A DNA stretch of 64,000 nt, taken from the NCBI GenBank assembly GCA_030248195.1, contig JASAND010027823.1, positions 25,138-89,137 of the forward strand, given 5' to 3'. A program made the translations under genes and the position numbers. Below, in pieces: positions 55,331-64,000 of the stretch. The notes under the pieces are model-generated. The model was given only the letters and a program-made list of their open reading frames with translations, was not told where the DNA came from and ran no database searches. This DNA is from Trissonchulus latispiculum. Lineage: Eukaryota; Nematoda; Enoplea; Enoplida; Ironidae. Numbering within the stretch: position 1 is the stretch's first letter; each line of letters starts with the position of its first letter.

Positions 55331-55991
55331 ATTGTCTAAGGTGGAGGTAGGTACCCCTCTAACTTTCGGGAGTGCACCACCGACACCAAATTTCCAAAAT
55401 TTACCTCCCAGGCCCAAAGTTCCAGGTTAAACCACGTGCCCCCCTTTTAGACCCTCCCAGATTTACAGATTTTGCTAAAGCGTTTTGGCCGAAAAGCATT
55501 GTTATATATATTATCGGCGTCGCTGACTTCATATCTGCAGTTATTTTTGCGATATTCCCTATAATGAGTGAGAAAATCAAACATCAAAATTTTAGAAATT
55601 TTGACAATTTATCAAAGAAACCACCCCTAAAATTTTTACTATTTTTTGCCATTTGTATATATGCCATTTTCTTTTTTATGCATTTTCTCCCATTGCTGTT
55701 GCCAACAAACATCCAACCATAAAGTAGTTCTAACGTTAGGCAGGGGTTTTAAACTGGAAAACTTGATTGCCAGCATGTTTCTAAGTCCCAAATAAGGTCA
55801 ATATTGAGTCAGAATGTACATAAAATTGTTAAGAACGTGTACGTATATATTTCTCGCAATAATACACTTTAAGCCAAAAATTTGGATACGTATTTTTGAC
55901 AATTTTTGCTAAGATTTACCCTAAAAATTAACAAAATTAAAATGGGCCGGATTCTATGTAGATTGAAATTACATATATACTTGTATTATAT

Positions 55992-57078
55992 TATAGAGGT
56001 CGGGGAAAAACCAACCCCCCGTTTGGGCGATGGGGATGAGCTAGCGGGCTCAAATTTGGCGTGCAAGTTGGCAGGGCCCATCCCACCTACCACATGAAAT
56101 TTGAACAAAATCGGACCACTTTTGAACATTTTTGACATTTTGAAAATTTTGGCATTTTCGACCCCCCAAAAATTCAAAATTTGCAAATTTTTGAAGGCCT
56201 GTAGAAAATTTTCCATAGTATATATATATAGTTAGATAATAACTTTTCATAAGATAATAGTTTCTATGAGAACAACATGTGCTCTTTCCAAAAATGTCGG
56301 TCTCGCCTTCCTGCGACGCTTGACAAGCTGCCAGCAGAATTTTTTTTACAAAATGGGAAAAAACCAAGGGGTGGGGAAAAACCAATTTTTGCTTTTGCTG
56401 CCAAACTCCAAAAAATGGTTATTAGTTGCTCAAAAGCCATTCACATAGCAAGTTCAATGCGTTCTTTAACGTGAACAGCTCAAAATTGCATTTGGACTTG
56501 GCAATTTTGTGCTAGCCGGTAAAAACCTCATTTCGGCGGATCGACTGTTTGGCTCAGCTAAAGTGGTCAAAATGTACTCTGCGACAAAGAAATACGCGAA
56601 AAAACAGTGAAACAACATTTATTTTATTTATTTCACCGAATTTCAAAAGATTTACAAATTTTTGCATTTGAACATAGAAACTGGCAAATTTGATGAAACC
56701 TAACCAGTTGATGCTACAAATAATTTTGATGTTTGATTTTCTCACTCATAAGGAATATCGCAAAAATAACTGCAGATATGAAGTCAGCGACGCCGATTTT
56801 ACCTGTCGCATGCATAAAATCACTAATATGAGTTACCCTGGCTGAATATTGGGGTTGGTTTTTTCCCATCGGTTGGTTTTTTCCCGCCATTGGTTTTTAC
56901 CCCGGCTATTTAACCGTAAATTACTAATTAACGACAGGACCCAGAGCGGCGATTTATATACCAAAATGACAGTCTAGACAGGGCTTGATAAGAAAACAAT
57001 TTATAGCCGGATTGCTCCACGGAGTAGTTCTGCAGAGCCCAAAAAGTGACTACTTTGGTTTTTTCCCCGAACTCTATA
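55992..57078. mobile_element. TIR element K2 (1,087 bp)
   Basis: The left end is TATAGAGGTCGGGGAAAAAC and the right end is the inverse of TATAGAGTTCGGGGAAAAAA. Repeated GGTTGGTTTTTTCCC blocks lie at the right (56850-56905) and their inverse at the left (56000-56020, 56350-56385). It is a relative of K1. It has no coding frame of note and ends 0.9 kb upstream of the TFIIH p44 start. Confidence 0.7.
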
Positions 57079-57381
57079 CACTTTAAATGCTGTTTTTAAA
57101 CGTTAACTGTTTATAACCGATTGCTGTTTGCTATCCATTTTTCAAATATTTTTAAAAAGTTTCAAAAATTGCTAAAAAACTTCAATATTTTTTGCGTATT
57201 ATATATATTTATTTTTTGGTTTTGACCACATTTTAGGGGGAGGGAGTCTGAGCTCGGTTTGGGGAGCTGTAGAGGGATGGGTCTGCCTTCTCGTTGGAGT
57301 CTCAGCTGGATATTTTTACGGTGGGGGCGGCGGGTGGTCCGACTTCTGAAATTGACCTTCCCCTCCCCCCGAAATTGCCCT

Positions 57382-57525
57382 CCTGGGATTTTTGCTTCCC
57401 CCCCCCCCCTCGGGCGTGTGGGGGCCGGAAAGCCTCGCCCCCGGGAAAGAATCCCTGGGATTTTTGCTTCCCCCCCGTCGGGCGTGTTGGGGCCGGAAAG
57501 CCTCGCCCCCGGGAAAGAATCCCTA
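57382..57525 (+). repeat. 72-bp direct duplication in a GC-rich patch
   Basis: Two adjacent units, each running CCTGGGATTTTTGCTTCCCC ... GGCCGGAAAGCCTCGCCC ... GAAAGAATC, start at 57382 and 57454. They are nearly identical apart from the C-run length, so the duplication is young. Confidence 0.85.
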
Positions 57526-57972
57526 AAATTTTTTCCAAAATCACGCTAACAATTACGCTAATTTTGCAGTATATGTATAATCGTCACAAATAAGCGGATT
57601 TGCTTAAATAGGCAAAAATCGCCTAAAAATCTCCGGCGAGGCCGGGAGTTTCTTGAAAATTGACCTTCTGAGCGATTTTTAGGACAAAAGTTGGTACCAA
57701 AAGGGGCACCCACTTTTGGGGGGGGGGGTGTTTATGGGGGTCCCGCCCACCACCTACTAGAATAAGCCCAGCATTATCGAGACTCCCTCCCATCGGTGGG
57801 GGCTCTCACGAAATGGGGATAAGTTTTTGTAATATATCATTTTGCAAAAAATACATATGTATTGCCCGTGTGCAACTGTAAACTTGAGTTAGTGTAGTAC
57901 TCTAACTGTTTCAGCCTCAGCGGATATATACATGGTTTGTTCTCGCTTACCATAATCGATTTGGTGTTGGGG

Positions 57973-59157
57973 ATGGAACATCCTGAGGAAGATGTGGGCT
58001 ATCGTTGGGAGTCCGGCTATGAGAAGACTTGGGAGTCCTTAGTTGAAGACGAGGCTGGCCAGTTAGACTTTAATGTGGCAGACTATGTCAATAAGCTCAA
58101 GCGTAAGCGCCTACTGGGTCGACAGCAGGCCCAACGTCTAGGAATTATTCGGCATGTTTTCATCCTTCTGGACGTGTCAGCAACTATGTCCAATATTGAC
58201 CTGAAGCCATCCAGGCTGGAGGTTTCGATCAAAGCACTGGAAAAATTTGTGGACGATTTCTTTGATCAGAATCCAGTTGGTCAACTGGGCTTGATCATCA
58301 GTCGAAATAAGAAAGCTGAACGCCTTTGTCCGCTGACTGGTAACACTAGAAAGCTGAAGGGCTCTCTTGCAAAAACTCTGGAGCTGAGTCCCTCTGGGGA
58401 GCCTTCGCTTCAGAATGGACTGGATTTGGCCCTCCGGACCCTGAAAGAAGTGCCCAGTCATGCCTGTCGAGAGGTGCTGATCGTAATGAGTAGCCTGCGG
58501 ACCGTTGATCCGGGCTCGATTGAGGTGACCAAACAAGTGCTGTTGCAGTCAAAAGTAAAGGTTTCTGTGATCGGTTTGGCCGCTGAAGTAAACATTTGCA
58601 AAGTTCTCTGTCGTGAAACCGGAGGTCATTATGGTGTCATACTGGGAGAACCACATTTGGCGGAGCTTTTGGCAGTTCAGGCCCTTCCTCCGGCAGAGCG
58701 CCCTGATTCCGAGTCCAATTCCATGAAGATGGGCTTCCCATGTCATCGGACAGACACCGTGACGTCCGAGTCCGACGGAAAGTCTTCATTGTCCCTTTGC
58801 ATGTGTCATCTGGGCTCCGACGCTGACGGTCCCTGTCCCTCAGTTTCCGGCTATTTTTGCAATCAGTGTGGGAGTAAATACTGTGAAATCCCTGTTGAAT
58901 GTAGAGTTTGTGGTTTAACACTGGTCACAGCTTTGCATCTGGCCAGAACCTATCACCACTTGTTTCCCGTGAAGGCTTTTGAAGAAGCAGCAGCTGATCC
59001 TGAAGTTCGTAGAATTTGTTTTGGCTGTGACTCCCCTGTTGAAGGTAGCTCCTACGACTGTACTAAGTGTAATAAATCCTTCTGTGTTGATTGTGACGTT
59101 TTCATTCATGACGCCGTTCATACGTGTCCAGGTTGCGCTTCGATATTGTCACGTTAA
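57973..59157 (+). CDS. GTF2H2: TFIIH core subunit p44 (GTF2H2 / SSL1), intronless
   Basis: The frame has 394 residues, the same size as its animal orthologues. The N-terminal signature WESGYEKTWESLVEDE is followed by a von Willebrand A / Ssl1-like domain (IIRHVFILLDVSATM at about 68-82, FFDQNPVGQLGLI, GEPSLQNGLDLA, REVLIVMSSL, KVSVIGLAAEV, CRETGGHYGVIL). The C-terminal half has a zinc site (CNQCGSKYC ... CRVCGLTLV), LARTYHHLFP, and a terminal C4-type finger (CFGCDSPVEG ... CTKCNKSFCVDCDVFIHD ... CPGC). p44 binds and stimulates the XPD helicase in transcription initiation and nucleotide excision repair in the nucleus. The ATG at 57973 is chosen because conservation starts just after it; the frame extends upstream without an ATG. 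A TTTCAG at 57909-57914 could be an acceptor for a 5' UTR intron or for trans-splicing. Confidence 0.95.
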   Translation: MEHPEEDVGYRWESGYEKTWESLVEDEAGQLDFNVADYVNKLKRKRLLGRQQAQRLGIIRHVFILLDVSATMSNIDLKPSRLEVSIKALEKFVDDFFDQNPVGQLGLIISRNKKAERLCPLTGNTRKLKGSLAKTLELSPSGEPSLQNGLDLALRTLKEVPSHACREVLIVMSSLRTVDPGSIEVTKQVLLQSKVKVSVIGLAAEVNICKVLCRETGGHYGVILGEPHLAELLAVQALPPAERPDSESNSMKMGFPCHRTDTVTSESDGKSSLSLCMCHLGSDADGPCPSVSGYFCNQCGSKYCEIPVECRVCGLTLVTALHLARTYHHLFPVKAFEEAAADPEVRRICFGCDSPVEGSSYDCTKCNKSFCVDCDVFIHDAVHTCPGCASILSR

Positions 59158-59879
59158 TTTGGCGATTTTTCTAGTGTTCAAACTAAAGCAATCATAATTT
59201 CATTAAGTTTAGTCCATATTTCTCTGGCTCCCTCCTGCAGTTGTATGGGCAGGAAATTTTTTCGAGGAGGGGGAGATTTTATTCAAAAGAGCTAAAAATA
59301 AGTATTTTTGGTCTATTTCGGCGAAAATCTGGGTTCCAAAAAATCCTAGGGGGCAGTTTTTTGGGGAGGGGTCTTCCCTGTAGAAATTATTGTGAATTAT
59401 AATGTCGCTTTTGTTTTGCTTGGTTTTGTTGATAAAATTATGAATGGTTGTGTCTGCTATCCATGTGGATTAAAGGAAAGTTCTTGTGACTGGACACTAT
59501 AGCGTACACTTGAATTAACTAAATATAAAAACTATATACTTGCTGAAATAACTTTACATTACTGTTTTAAACCTCGACACAGTGATACCAATCAGTGGAC
59601 AGTTTAGTTGCTGGAGGATAGAGCACTATTGTGTAGGTAGGTAGGGTTGCGTAGTCTATTAATGCTTTAATCGGTCGCTGGATGCGATTAGTCTGGCTTG
59701 CGTATTTTAGACGTTAAAGTCCTGTGTTCCTCGTGATTATGTTCCTAGTTAAACCAATTGACCCCAACCGCGACACCGAAGTAAATACTTGATAATGATA
59801 AATTTAGTGCACTATTTCTGTGGCGATCTACGGAAATTTTAAAGTGGATACACACCTGCATTATTTTGTAATAATGCAA
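59158..59879. other. 3' flank of the TFIIH p44 gene
   Basis: Non-coding. G-rich remnants lie at 59265-59375 (GGAGGGGGAG, GGGGCAGTTTTTTGGGG). No RNA gene and no other exon is recognised. No canonical AATAAA is seen close after the stop. Confidence 0.4.
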
Positions 59880-60460
59880 TTAAGGGTGGTCCATTTTTGG
59901 GCCATTTTTCTACTTTCTCCTGATCTCTCTGATTTTTGCATGTTTTATTGGCTAAACGGTATATTTTAACGACTTCTTGAAATTGAAGTCGTAAGTAGTA
60001 CGGTTGTCGAGTACTTTAACCTCAAAGTTGAGGATTCATGTGTTAAACCTAAACGTAGGCAGTGCAAAAGTTGTCATTTTTCGCGTGCGCCAAAAAATCT
60101 CGTAACAAACTGATGAATCTGGACAAATTTTACACTAAAATACCGTTGAAATGTTAGACTGCGGTATCTTGAAGTTTAAACTTTAGTTTAGGCCTTGAAA
60201 ATTTTTTGATTAATTTTTGAAGGATTAAAATTTCACAAGATTTTAGCATCATGTTAATTTGGTGATGATTTTTTGGCGCACGCAACCTTTTTCACTGGTT
60301 ATGTTTAACACATGAATCCTCAACTCTGAGGTGAAATTACTCGAGAATCGTACGGCTTACGACTTTAATTTTAAAAACTCGTTAAGATATACCGTTTGGA
60401 TAATAAAATATGTAATAATCAGTCGAAAAATGGCCCAAATATAGACCCCCCACCCCTTAA
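59880..60460. mobile_element. Foldback element F3 with TTAA ends (581 bp)
   Basis: It begins TTAAGGGTGGTCC and ends with GACCCCCCACCCCTTAA. The arms mirror over about 200 bp (ACGGTATATTTTAACG, CCTCAA..TTGAGGATTCATG, GCGTGCGCCAAAAAATC). GTGTTAAAC is shared with F2 and the 46.8/48.3-kb foldback. It has no coding capacity. Confidence 0.8.
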
Positions 60461-60494
60461 GTAAGGATTTAATTGCCACACTGAAAACTTTCCA

Positions 60495-61163
60495 TAGCGC
60501 TACCAAAAGTTTATAATAGGAAGAGTAAGACACTCAGCTCTTCCTAATGGAATAAGCTTGCAAGATGCTTGAAACATTAAGGTCGAAATCTCGGGTTGGG
60601 GAGCTTCTCAGTATGTAAACATACAACGCTGACATTTTTCAGAAACGGGCGTTCCCAAATTAAATACTAGAAACTTGAGCTATCAAAATCGTACAGCAAT
60701 AATTTTTATATCATGTTGCTTAGAACGATATCTTTTTAATGATATAAAAGTTATGTAGTTCGGGTCAGACAATCTCGTACAAATACAACAACTACGTAAG
60801 GTATTTTGAAGAAAAGATGAAATTCCTGGAATTTTCGTGGAAATTTTTCATTGCAGTTTCATTTTTCATTGCCAGTTTTGCATGAGATTACCTGAACCAA
60901 ACTACATAATGTTTATATCGCTAAAAAGATCTCGTGCTACGCAACATAATGATATAAAGATTATTGCTGTATGATTTTCCTGGCTCAAGTTATAGTATTT
61001 AATTTGGGAAAAACGCCCGTTTTTGAAAAATGTCAGCTTGCTATGTTTACAAACTGAGACCCCCCCGGGAGATTTCGGCCTTAATGTTTCGAGCATCTTG
61101 CAAGCTTATTCCATTAGGAAGAGCTGAGTGTCTTACTCTTCCTATTATAAGCCCTTGGCGCTA
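60495..61163. repeat. Palindromic repeat (~670 bp)
   Basis: The arms mirror from TAGCGC at both outer edges through TTATAATAGGAAGAG, AAGACACTCAGCTCTTCCTA, AAGCTTGCAAGATGC, TTAAGGCCGAAAT-type sequence and CGTTTTTCCC/GGGCGTT. The centre is near 60835. The arms are diverged. Confidence 0.85.
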
Positions 61164-61510
61164 CGTATAAATTAACAATTGACGAGAGAAGAATGACACC
61201 ACTACCTGGAAACCAGAACGAAAACCTCTGGTTCGAATCAAGCTACACCTTACGTTTTAGGAGACGGATGCTGTGCCCGTAGAGCTGCCACGATTGCGCC
61301 AAGCTTAAGCTTGAATATTCGTACCCCAACTATAGTGACACTGTTTTGGTTTGGCTTGCAGTTCGCTAGCCTCGAGCGCAGTGATCGAAAATGCGGGATT
61401 GCCATTTTTCTTGAACTGATCGCAAGGAATCTGGACATGGGACTATTACTTGGTAATACTTATTATGCAGGCAGTTCACTCGGAAACGGCAGATTCTATC
61501 CTTGAGACAT

Positions 61511-61888
61511 AATATAATCAAGAGTACATAATGTAAGAGTGTGCCACTAGGCACACTCTCTGTTATCAGAGCAAAAACTATGCTCTGCTTGCTAACGGCC
61601 CACCCCCCCCCCCGCAAATTAGACTAATTTGTGCGCTATGTTAGTGTTGGAAAGCTCGAAGCAGGCACAAAATTCGCGCACGCACTGCTTGTGTTTTCGA
61701 GCTTAAGCACATAAACATAGAGCGAGTGAGCGTACCCCCGTTTCGACTAGGTACTTATTTGCGGGGGGGGGTCACTAGGGTCTGATTTGCGGGGGGGTGG
61801 GCCGTTAGCGAGCAGAGCATAGTTTTTGCTCTGATAACAGAGAGTGTGCCTAGTGGCACACTCTTATATTATGTACTCTTGATATAAT
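61511..61888. repeat. Palindromic repeat (~380 bp) with C-run/G-run shoulders
   Basis: The outer arms (61511-61618 and about 61780-61888) are nearly identical inverses (AAGAGTACATAAT, AGAGTGTGCCACTAGGCACA, GAGCAAAAACTATGCTCTG, GCTAACGGCCCACCCC). The central part is a weaker palindrome around GGAAAGCTCGAAGCAG / CTGCTTGTGTTTTCGAGC. A small self-complementary GTGTGCC-ACTA-GGCACAC sits in each arm. Confidence 0.9.
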
Positions 61889-62123
61889 GCATAAAGTTAT
61901 GATTATTTATAATTTCACTGCAGAGTACTAACGAAAAAACCGCTTTAAACCTTCATATCTTCATGTTTTCGGAAAAGACTGAAACTAGTTTCAGGTCTTT
62001 ACCCAATCTAGTTTCAGTTTCAGATCTCCTCTCAAAATATTTTCAGTTTCAGTGCCTGAACCATCACTAGCGGCACTCTACACAATATATATGACTTTGA
62101 CGTGTATGCAAAGTTGTGGTGTT

Positions 62124-62513
62124 ACAGAGAACACCAATGATGTACGTTATGTGCTCTTCTCTCCTGGCTCCGTGATGTAGTGGTTGCACGCCTAACTGCA
62201 GTATATACGCGAGGTCCGTGGTTTGATTCCCAGCGGAGCCAAATCTTTACAGAAGTCTGCCAGAAGAATTTGGAATCCAGCCCCCTCTGTGTCGTTTCTT
62301 GTCTTATATATCCCTGTCTTGGCGAAGCTGGACGGGCTGTTTCCCTGTGTTTGGTTCTTGTACGGCTCGGGGCTAGCCTCTTGTAAGTGAGGGAGAGATG
62401 TACAGAGAGCACCATGATATAGAAGTTGTGCTCTTCTCTCTCCTGGCTCCGTGGTGTAGTGATTGCACGCCCTGCAGTTCGAGAGGTCCATGGTTCAAGT
62501 CCCTGCTGAGCCA
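62124..62513 (+). repeat. Two tandem tRNA-derived SINE heads
   Basis: Two units 279 bp apart (tRNA-like parts 62166-62241 and 62445-62513) share the upstream TGTGCTCTTCTCTC and then GGCTCCGTG.TGTAGTG.TTGC. In copy 1 the acceptor stem is perfect (GGCTCCG/CGGAGCC) and a B-box-like GGTTTGATTCC is present. Copy 2 has GGTTCAAGTCC and one acceptor mismatch. The T stems have one or two mismatches and no credible anticodon loop can be placed, so neither is called a functional tRNA. The spacer between them resembles a SINE body. Confidence 0.6.
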
Positions 62514-62844
62514 AATATTTACAGCGGAACAGGCTTAGCAACCTTCTCATTTTCAATTAGTTTGGGGATTGGCCAAAATTTTCTTGGGTTGGCTTAGCTT
62601 GGACGATGGCTAGCTTGAATTTACTATATATTTTTAATTCGTCTAACGTACTTAATTATGAGTCAACTCAATTAAACTTTGTTCAAAATGGTTTTTCCAA
62701 ACGTTTAGCTCCAGTCCACGATAATTCTGTATTAACTGTGTTATTGCAGGGCAACTGCTGCAACCAGTAACGCATATCCTAGCTGAGTTCAGTCGGTGGA
62801 GTTGATTGAATAAGCTAGTGCTTTAATTTTTTCATCCACATTGT

Positions 62845-63073
62845 TCATCCATCAGTCTGCTCGTATTTCTGGTTTTGTTGATACAGCGGTATAACAATCA
62901 AGGTTGGAACAGCCAGACCAAGAACTCCCATGAGAAACACGTAGAACAGAATTCGGTCGACAGTAGTTGCAATTTGTCTCCATATTGGTGAAATCTTTTC
63001 CTTGTATTTAATTTCCTTTTGATAAATGTAGGGACTTAGACGATCCAGAATCAAATTGACGACAACGATGTTA
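62845..63073 (-). CDS. Terminal exon of a Cys-loop ligand-gated ion channel (nicotinic-receptor-like)
   Basis: The exon begins after TTTTAG (acceptor AG at 63075-63074) and ends at the stop ending at 62845. It encodes the amphipathic MA helix before TM4 (NLILDRLSPYIYQKEI), the signature WRQIATTVDRILFYVF and TM4 (MGVLGLAVPTLIVI), closing with a short hydrophilic tail. This is the standard C-terminus of pentameric channels. The ligand-binding domain and TM1-TM3 must lie beyond the right edge or in unrecognised upstream exons. A possible preceding exon at 63391-63274 (acceptor TTTTTAG, donor GTATGT) joins in phase and would add an intracellular-loop-like sequence, but it has no family signature. 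Subtype and ion selectivity cannot be told from this exon. Confidence 0.75.
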
Positions 63074-63273
63074 CTAAAACATGCAGATACTTTAAATATC
63101 TTAGGATTAAGTACAATTTTGATTCAGACAGTCCAAGTGTGTAGGCACTGCAAATAAGAATTCACTTCAGGGGAGGAACTGTTAATTCAAATAAAAATTT
63201 AGCAAAAAACGAATAAACGTTTGGAAGTTAATTAATTATGTAGTTCTAATGAACTGTCTAAAGGTTCACATAC

Positions 63274-63391
63274 TTTGGTAGAGAGCGAGTTCTTTCGAAC
63301 AGTCTCCGTTGACATAGATTGGTCCAGTCTGCAAGAGCAGATTTGTGGCGCGTCTTGAAACACGGAGCGATAAAAGGAGATAAAGGATATG
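63274..63391 (-). CDS. Possible penultimate exon of the Cys-loop channel
   Basis: This is a 118-nt segment with good splice signals on both sides and a phase that matches the terminal exon. It encodes about 39 residues rich in Arg/Ser (YPLSPFIAPCFKTRHK ... LFERTRSLP), plausible only as part of the poorly conserved intracellular loop. All three frames are nearly open, so phase is the only support. Confidence 0.25.
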
Positions 63392-63534
63392 CTAAAAACA
63401 AAAGCATTTCATGGCTATTGGGGTTACTTATTAAACTTTTGCTCCGGCTTTATCCAATTGGACTGCTTTTTGGCATAGATATAAAGAATTGATGTGGTAA
63501 AAATATTGGGTACTGAGATCCTAGCTGCCCTAGC

Positions 63535-64000
63535 GGTCACGCAGAGATGGACGCGGGATGACCTGCACTCAATTTGTCTATCCCGTCCCGCGGGATCCCG
63601 CAGTCTTGCAAATTTTATAGTTCCCGCCCGCAAATCCCGGAAATTTTAATCCCCGCCAACAAAATCCCACATAATTTTTTCTTAATTATTTCAATAACTA
63701 AAATAATAGTAATAAATAATAATTTAATATAAAATATGAAATAAGTTTTTTCTGTTATGTAAGCTTTAAGTAATTTTTTGTTCGCTATGTAAATACTCAA
63801 TTCTTTAACTTAAATATTCAAATACATTGCTGTGTGTAAAATGGGAAATATTTATCACCTGCAAATAATAAAAAATTTTTGATTTAGAATTTTGAAGAAA
63901 ATGTAATGAATGCAAGCTATGAGACTATTTGGCATATACTGGCTATATGTATACACTGTGCAGAATGGTTGCTCCCGAATTAAAACTTTCTTCTCTCGTG
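63535..64000. other. AT-rich right edge with a GC-rich TE-like remnant
   Basis: 63541-63660 has CAGAGATGGACGCGGGAT followed by repeated GGGATCCCG/CCCGC blocks, similar in style to the GC-rich MITE at 53469, but with no matching right end or duplication. The rest is AT-rich and holds nothing I recognise. Confidence 0.35.

Noticed and set aside
57937..57972. Extending TFIIH p44 upstream of 57973
   Set aside because: The upstream in-frame stretch has no ATG (it would need a TTG start) and is hydrophobic, unlike the family N-terminus.
62166..62241. Functional tRNA gene
   Set aside because: The acceptor stem is perfect, but the T stem has two mismatches and no anticodon loop with U33 in a sensible place can be formed. 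A tandem diverged copy nearby fits a SINE better.
63424..63633. Further upstream exon of the Cys-loop channel
   Set aside because: The only frame with the phase required by 63391-63274 contains a stop, and no transmembrane signature is present.

Overview
The window is eukaryotic and animal-like. Its genes are split by GT-AG introns and separated by long non-coding stretches packed with transposable elements. An SRSX-like serpentine receptor, a Cys-loop channel, a stomatin and an SDR9C-type dehydrogenase together suggest a nematode, possibly from a repeat-rich lineage. I hold that placement at only about 50%. Nothing here is prokaryotic.

Gene layout. (1) 720-4758 (+) is a complete four-exon, 317-residue membrane-anchored short-chain dehydrogenase of the retinol/hydroxysteroid group. 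(2) 15466-6015 (-), convergent with it, is a seven-exon stomatin/band-7 gene. All exon phases agree and the predicted protein has about 291 residues. Its last exon lies 4.9 kb beyond the previous one because a roughly 4-kb TIR element (6782-10834) sits in the last intron. (3) That element carries pieces of its own small spliced coding sequence on the + strand. (4) 17789-16830 (-) is an intronless seven-transmembrane receptor. (5) 57973-59157 (+) is an intronless TFIIH p44 (GTF2H2/SSL1) gene. (6) 63073-62845 (-) is the terminal exon of a Cys-loop ligand-gated channel that runs off the right edge.

Repeat layout. A foldback and a SINE lie in the dehydrogenase intron (2.1-3.9 kb). Two diverged copies of a hairpin-rich non-coding repeat lie at 18.3-19.4 and 21.4-26.45 kb. 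A G/C-homopolymer repeat complex follows (26.56-34.3 kb), including a giant inverted repeat (29562-31316 against 32275-34441). Then come a LINE reverse transcriptase flanked by inverted repeats (34441-37152), a complete LTR retrotransposon (38298-44287) with a Gag-protease ORF but no polymerase core, and a second decayed LINE (44331-46770). Further right are several small TIR or palindromic elements, three of them with exact 8-bp target duplications (34509-34901, 46861-48000, 53469-53870). More palindromes surround the TFIIH gene (49.0-57.1 and 59.9-61.9 kb).

Interesting signals. (a) A GC-rich hairpin module is shared by at least eight places in otherwise different elements. (b) One stem in the 18.7/22.0-kb repeat pair differs by a compensatory base change. 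(c) Three TEs are nested in one arm of a palindrome whose other arm preserves the empty sites. (d) Foldbacks end in TTAA. (e) The LTR element has a long intact ORF lacking reverse transcriptase. These readings come from eye alignment only; no search or fold was run.
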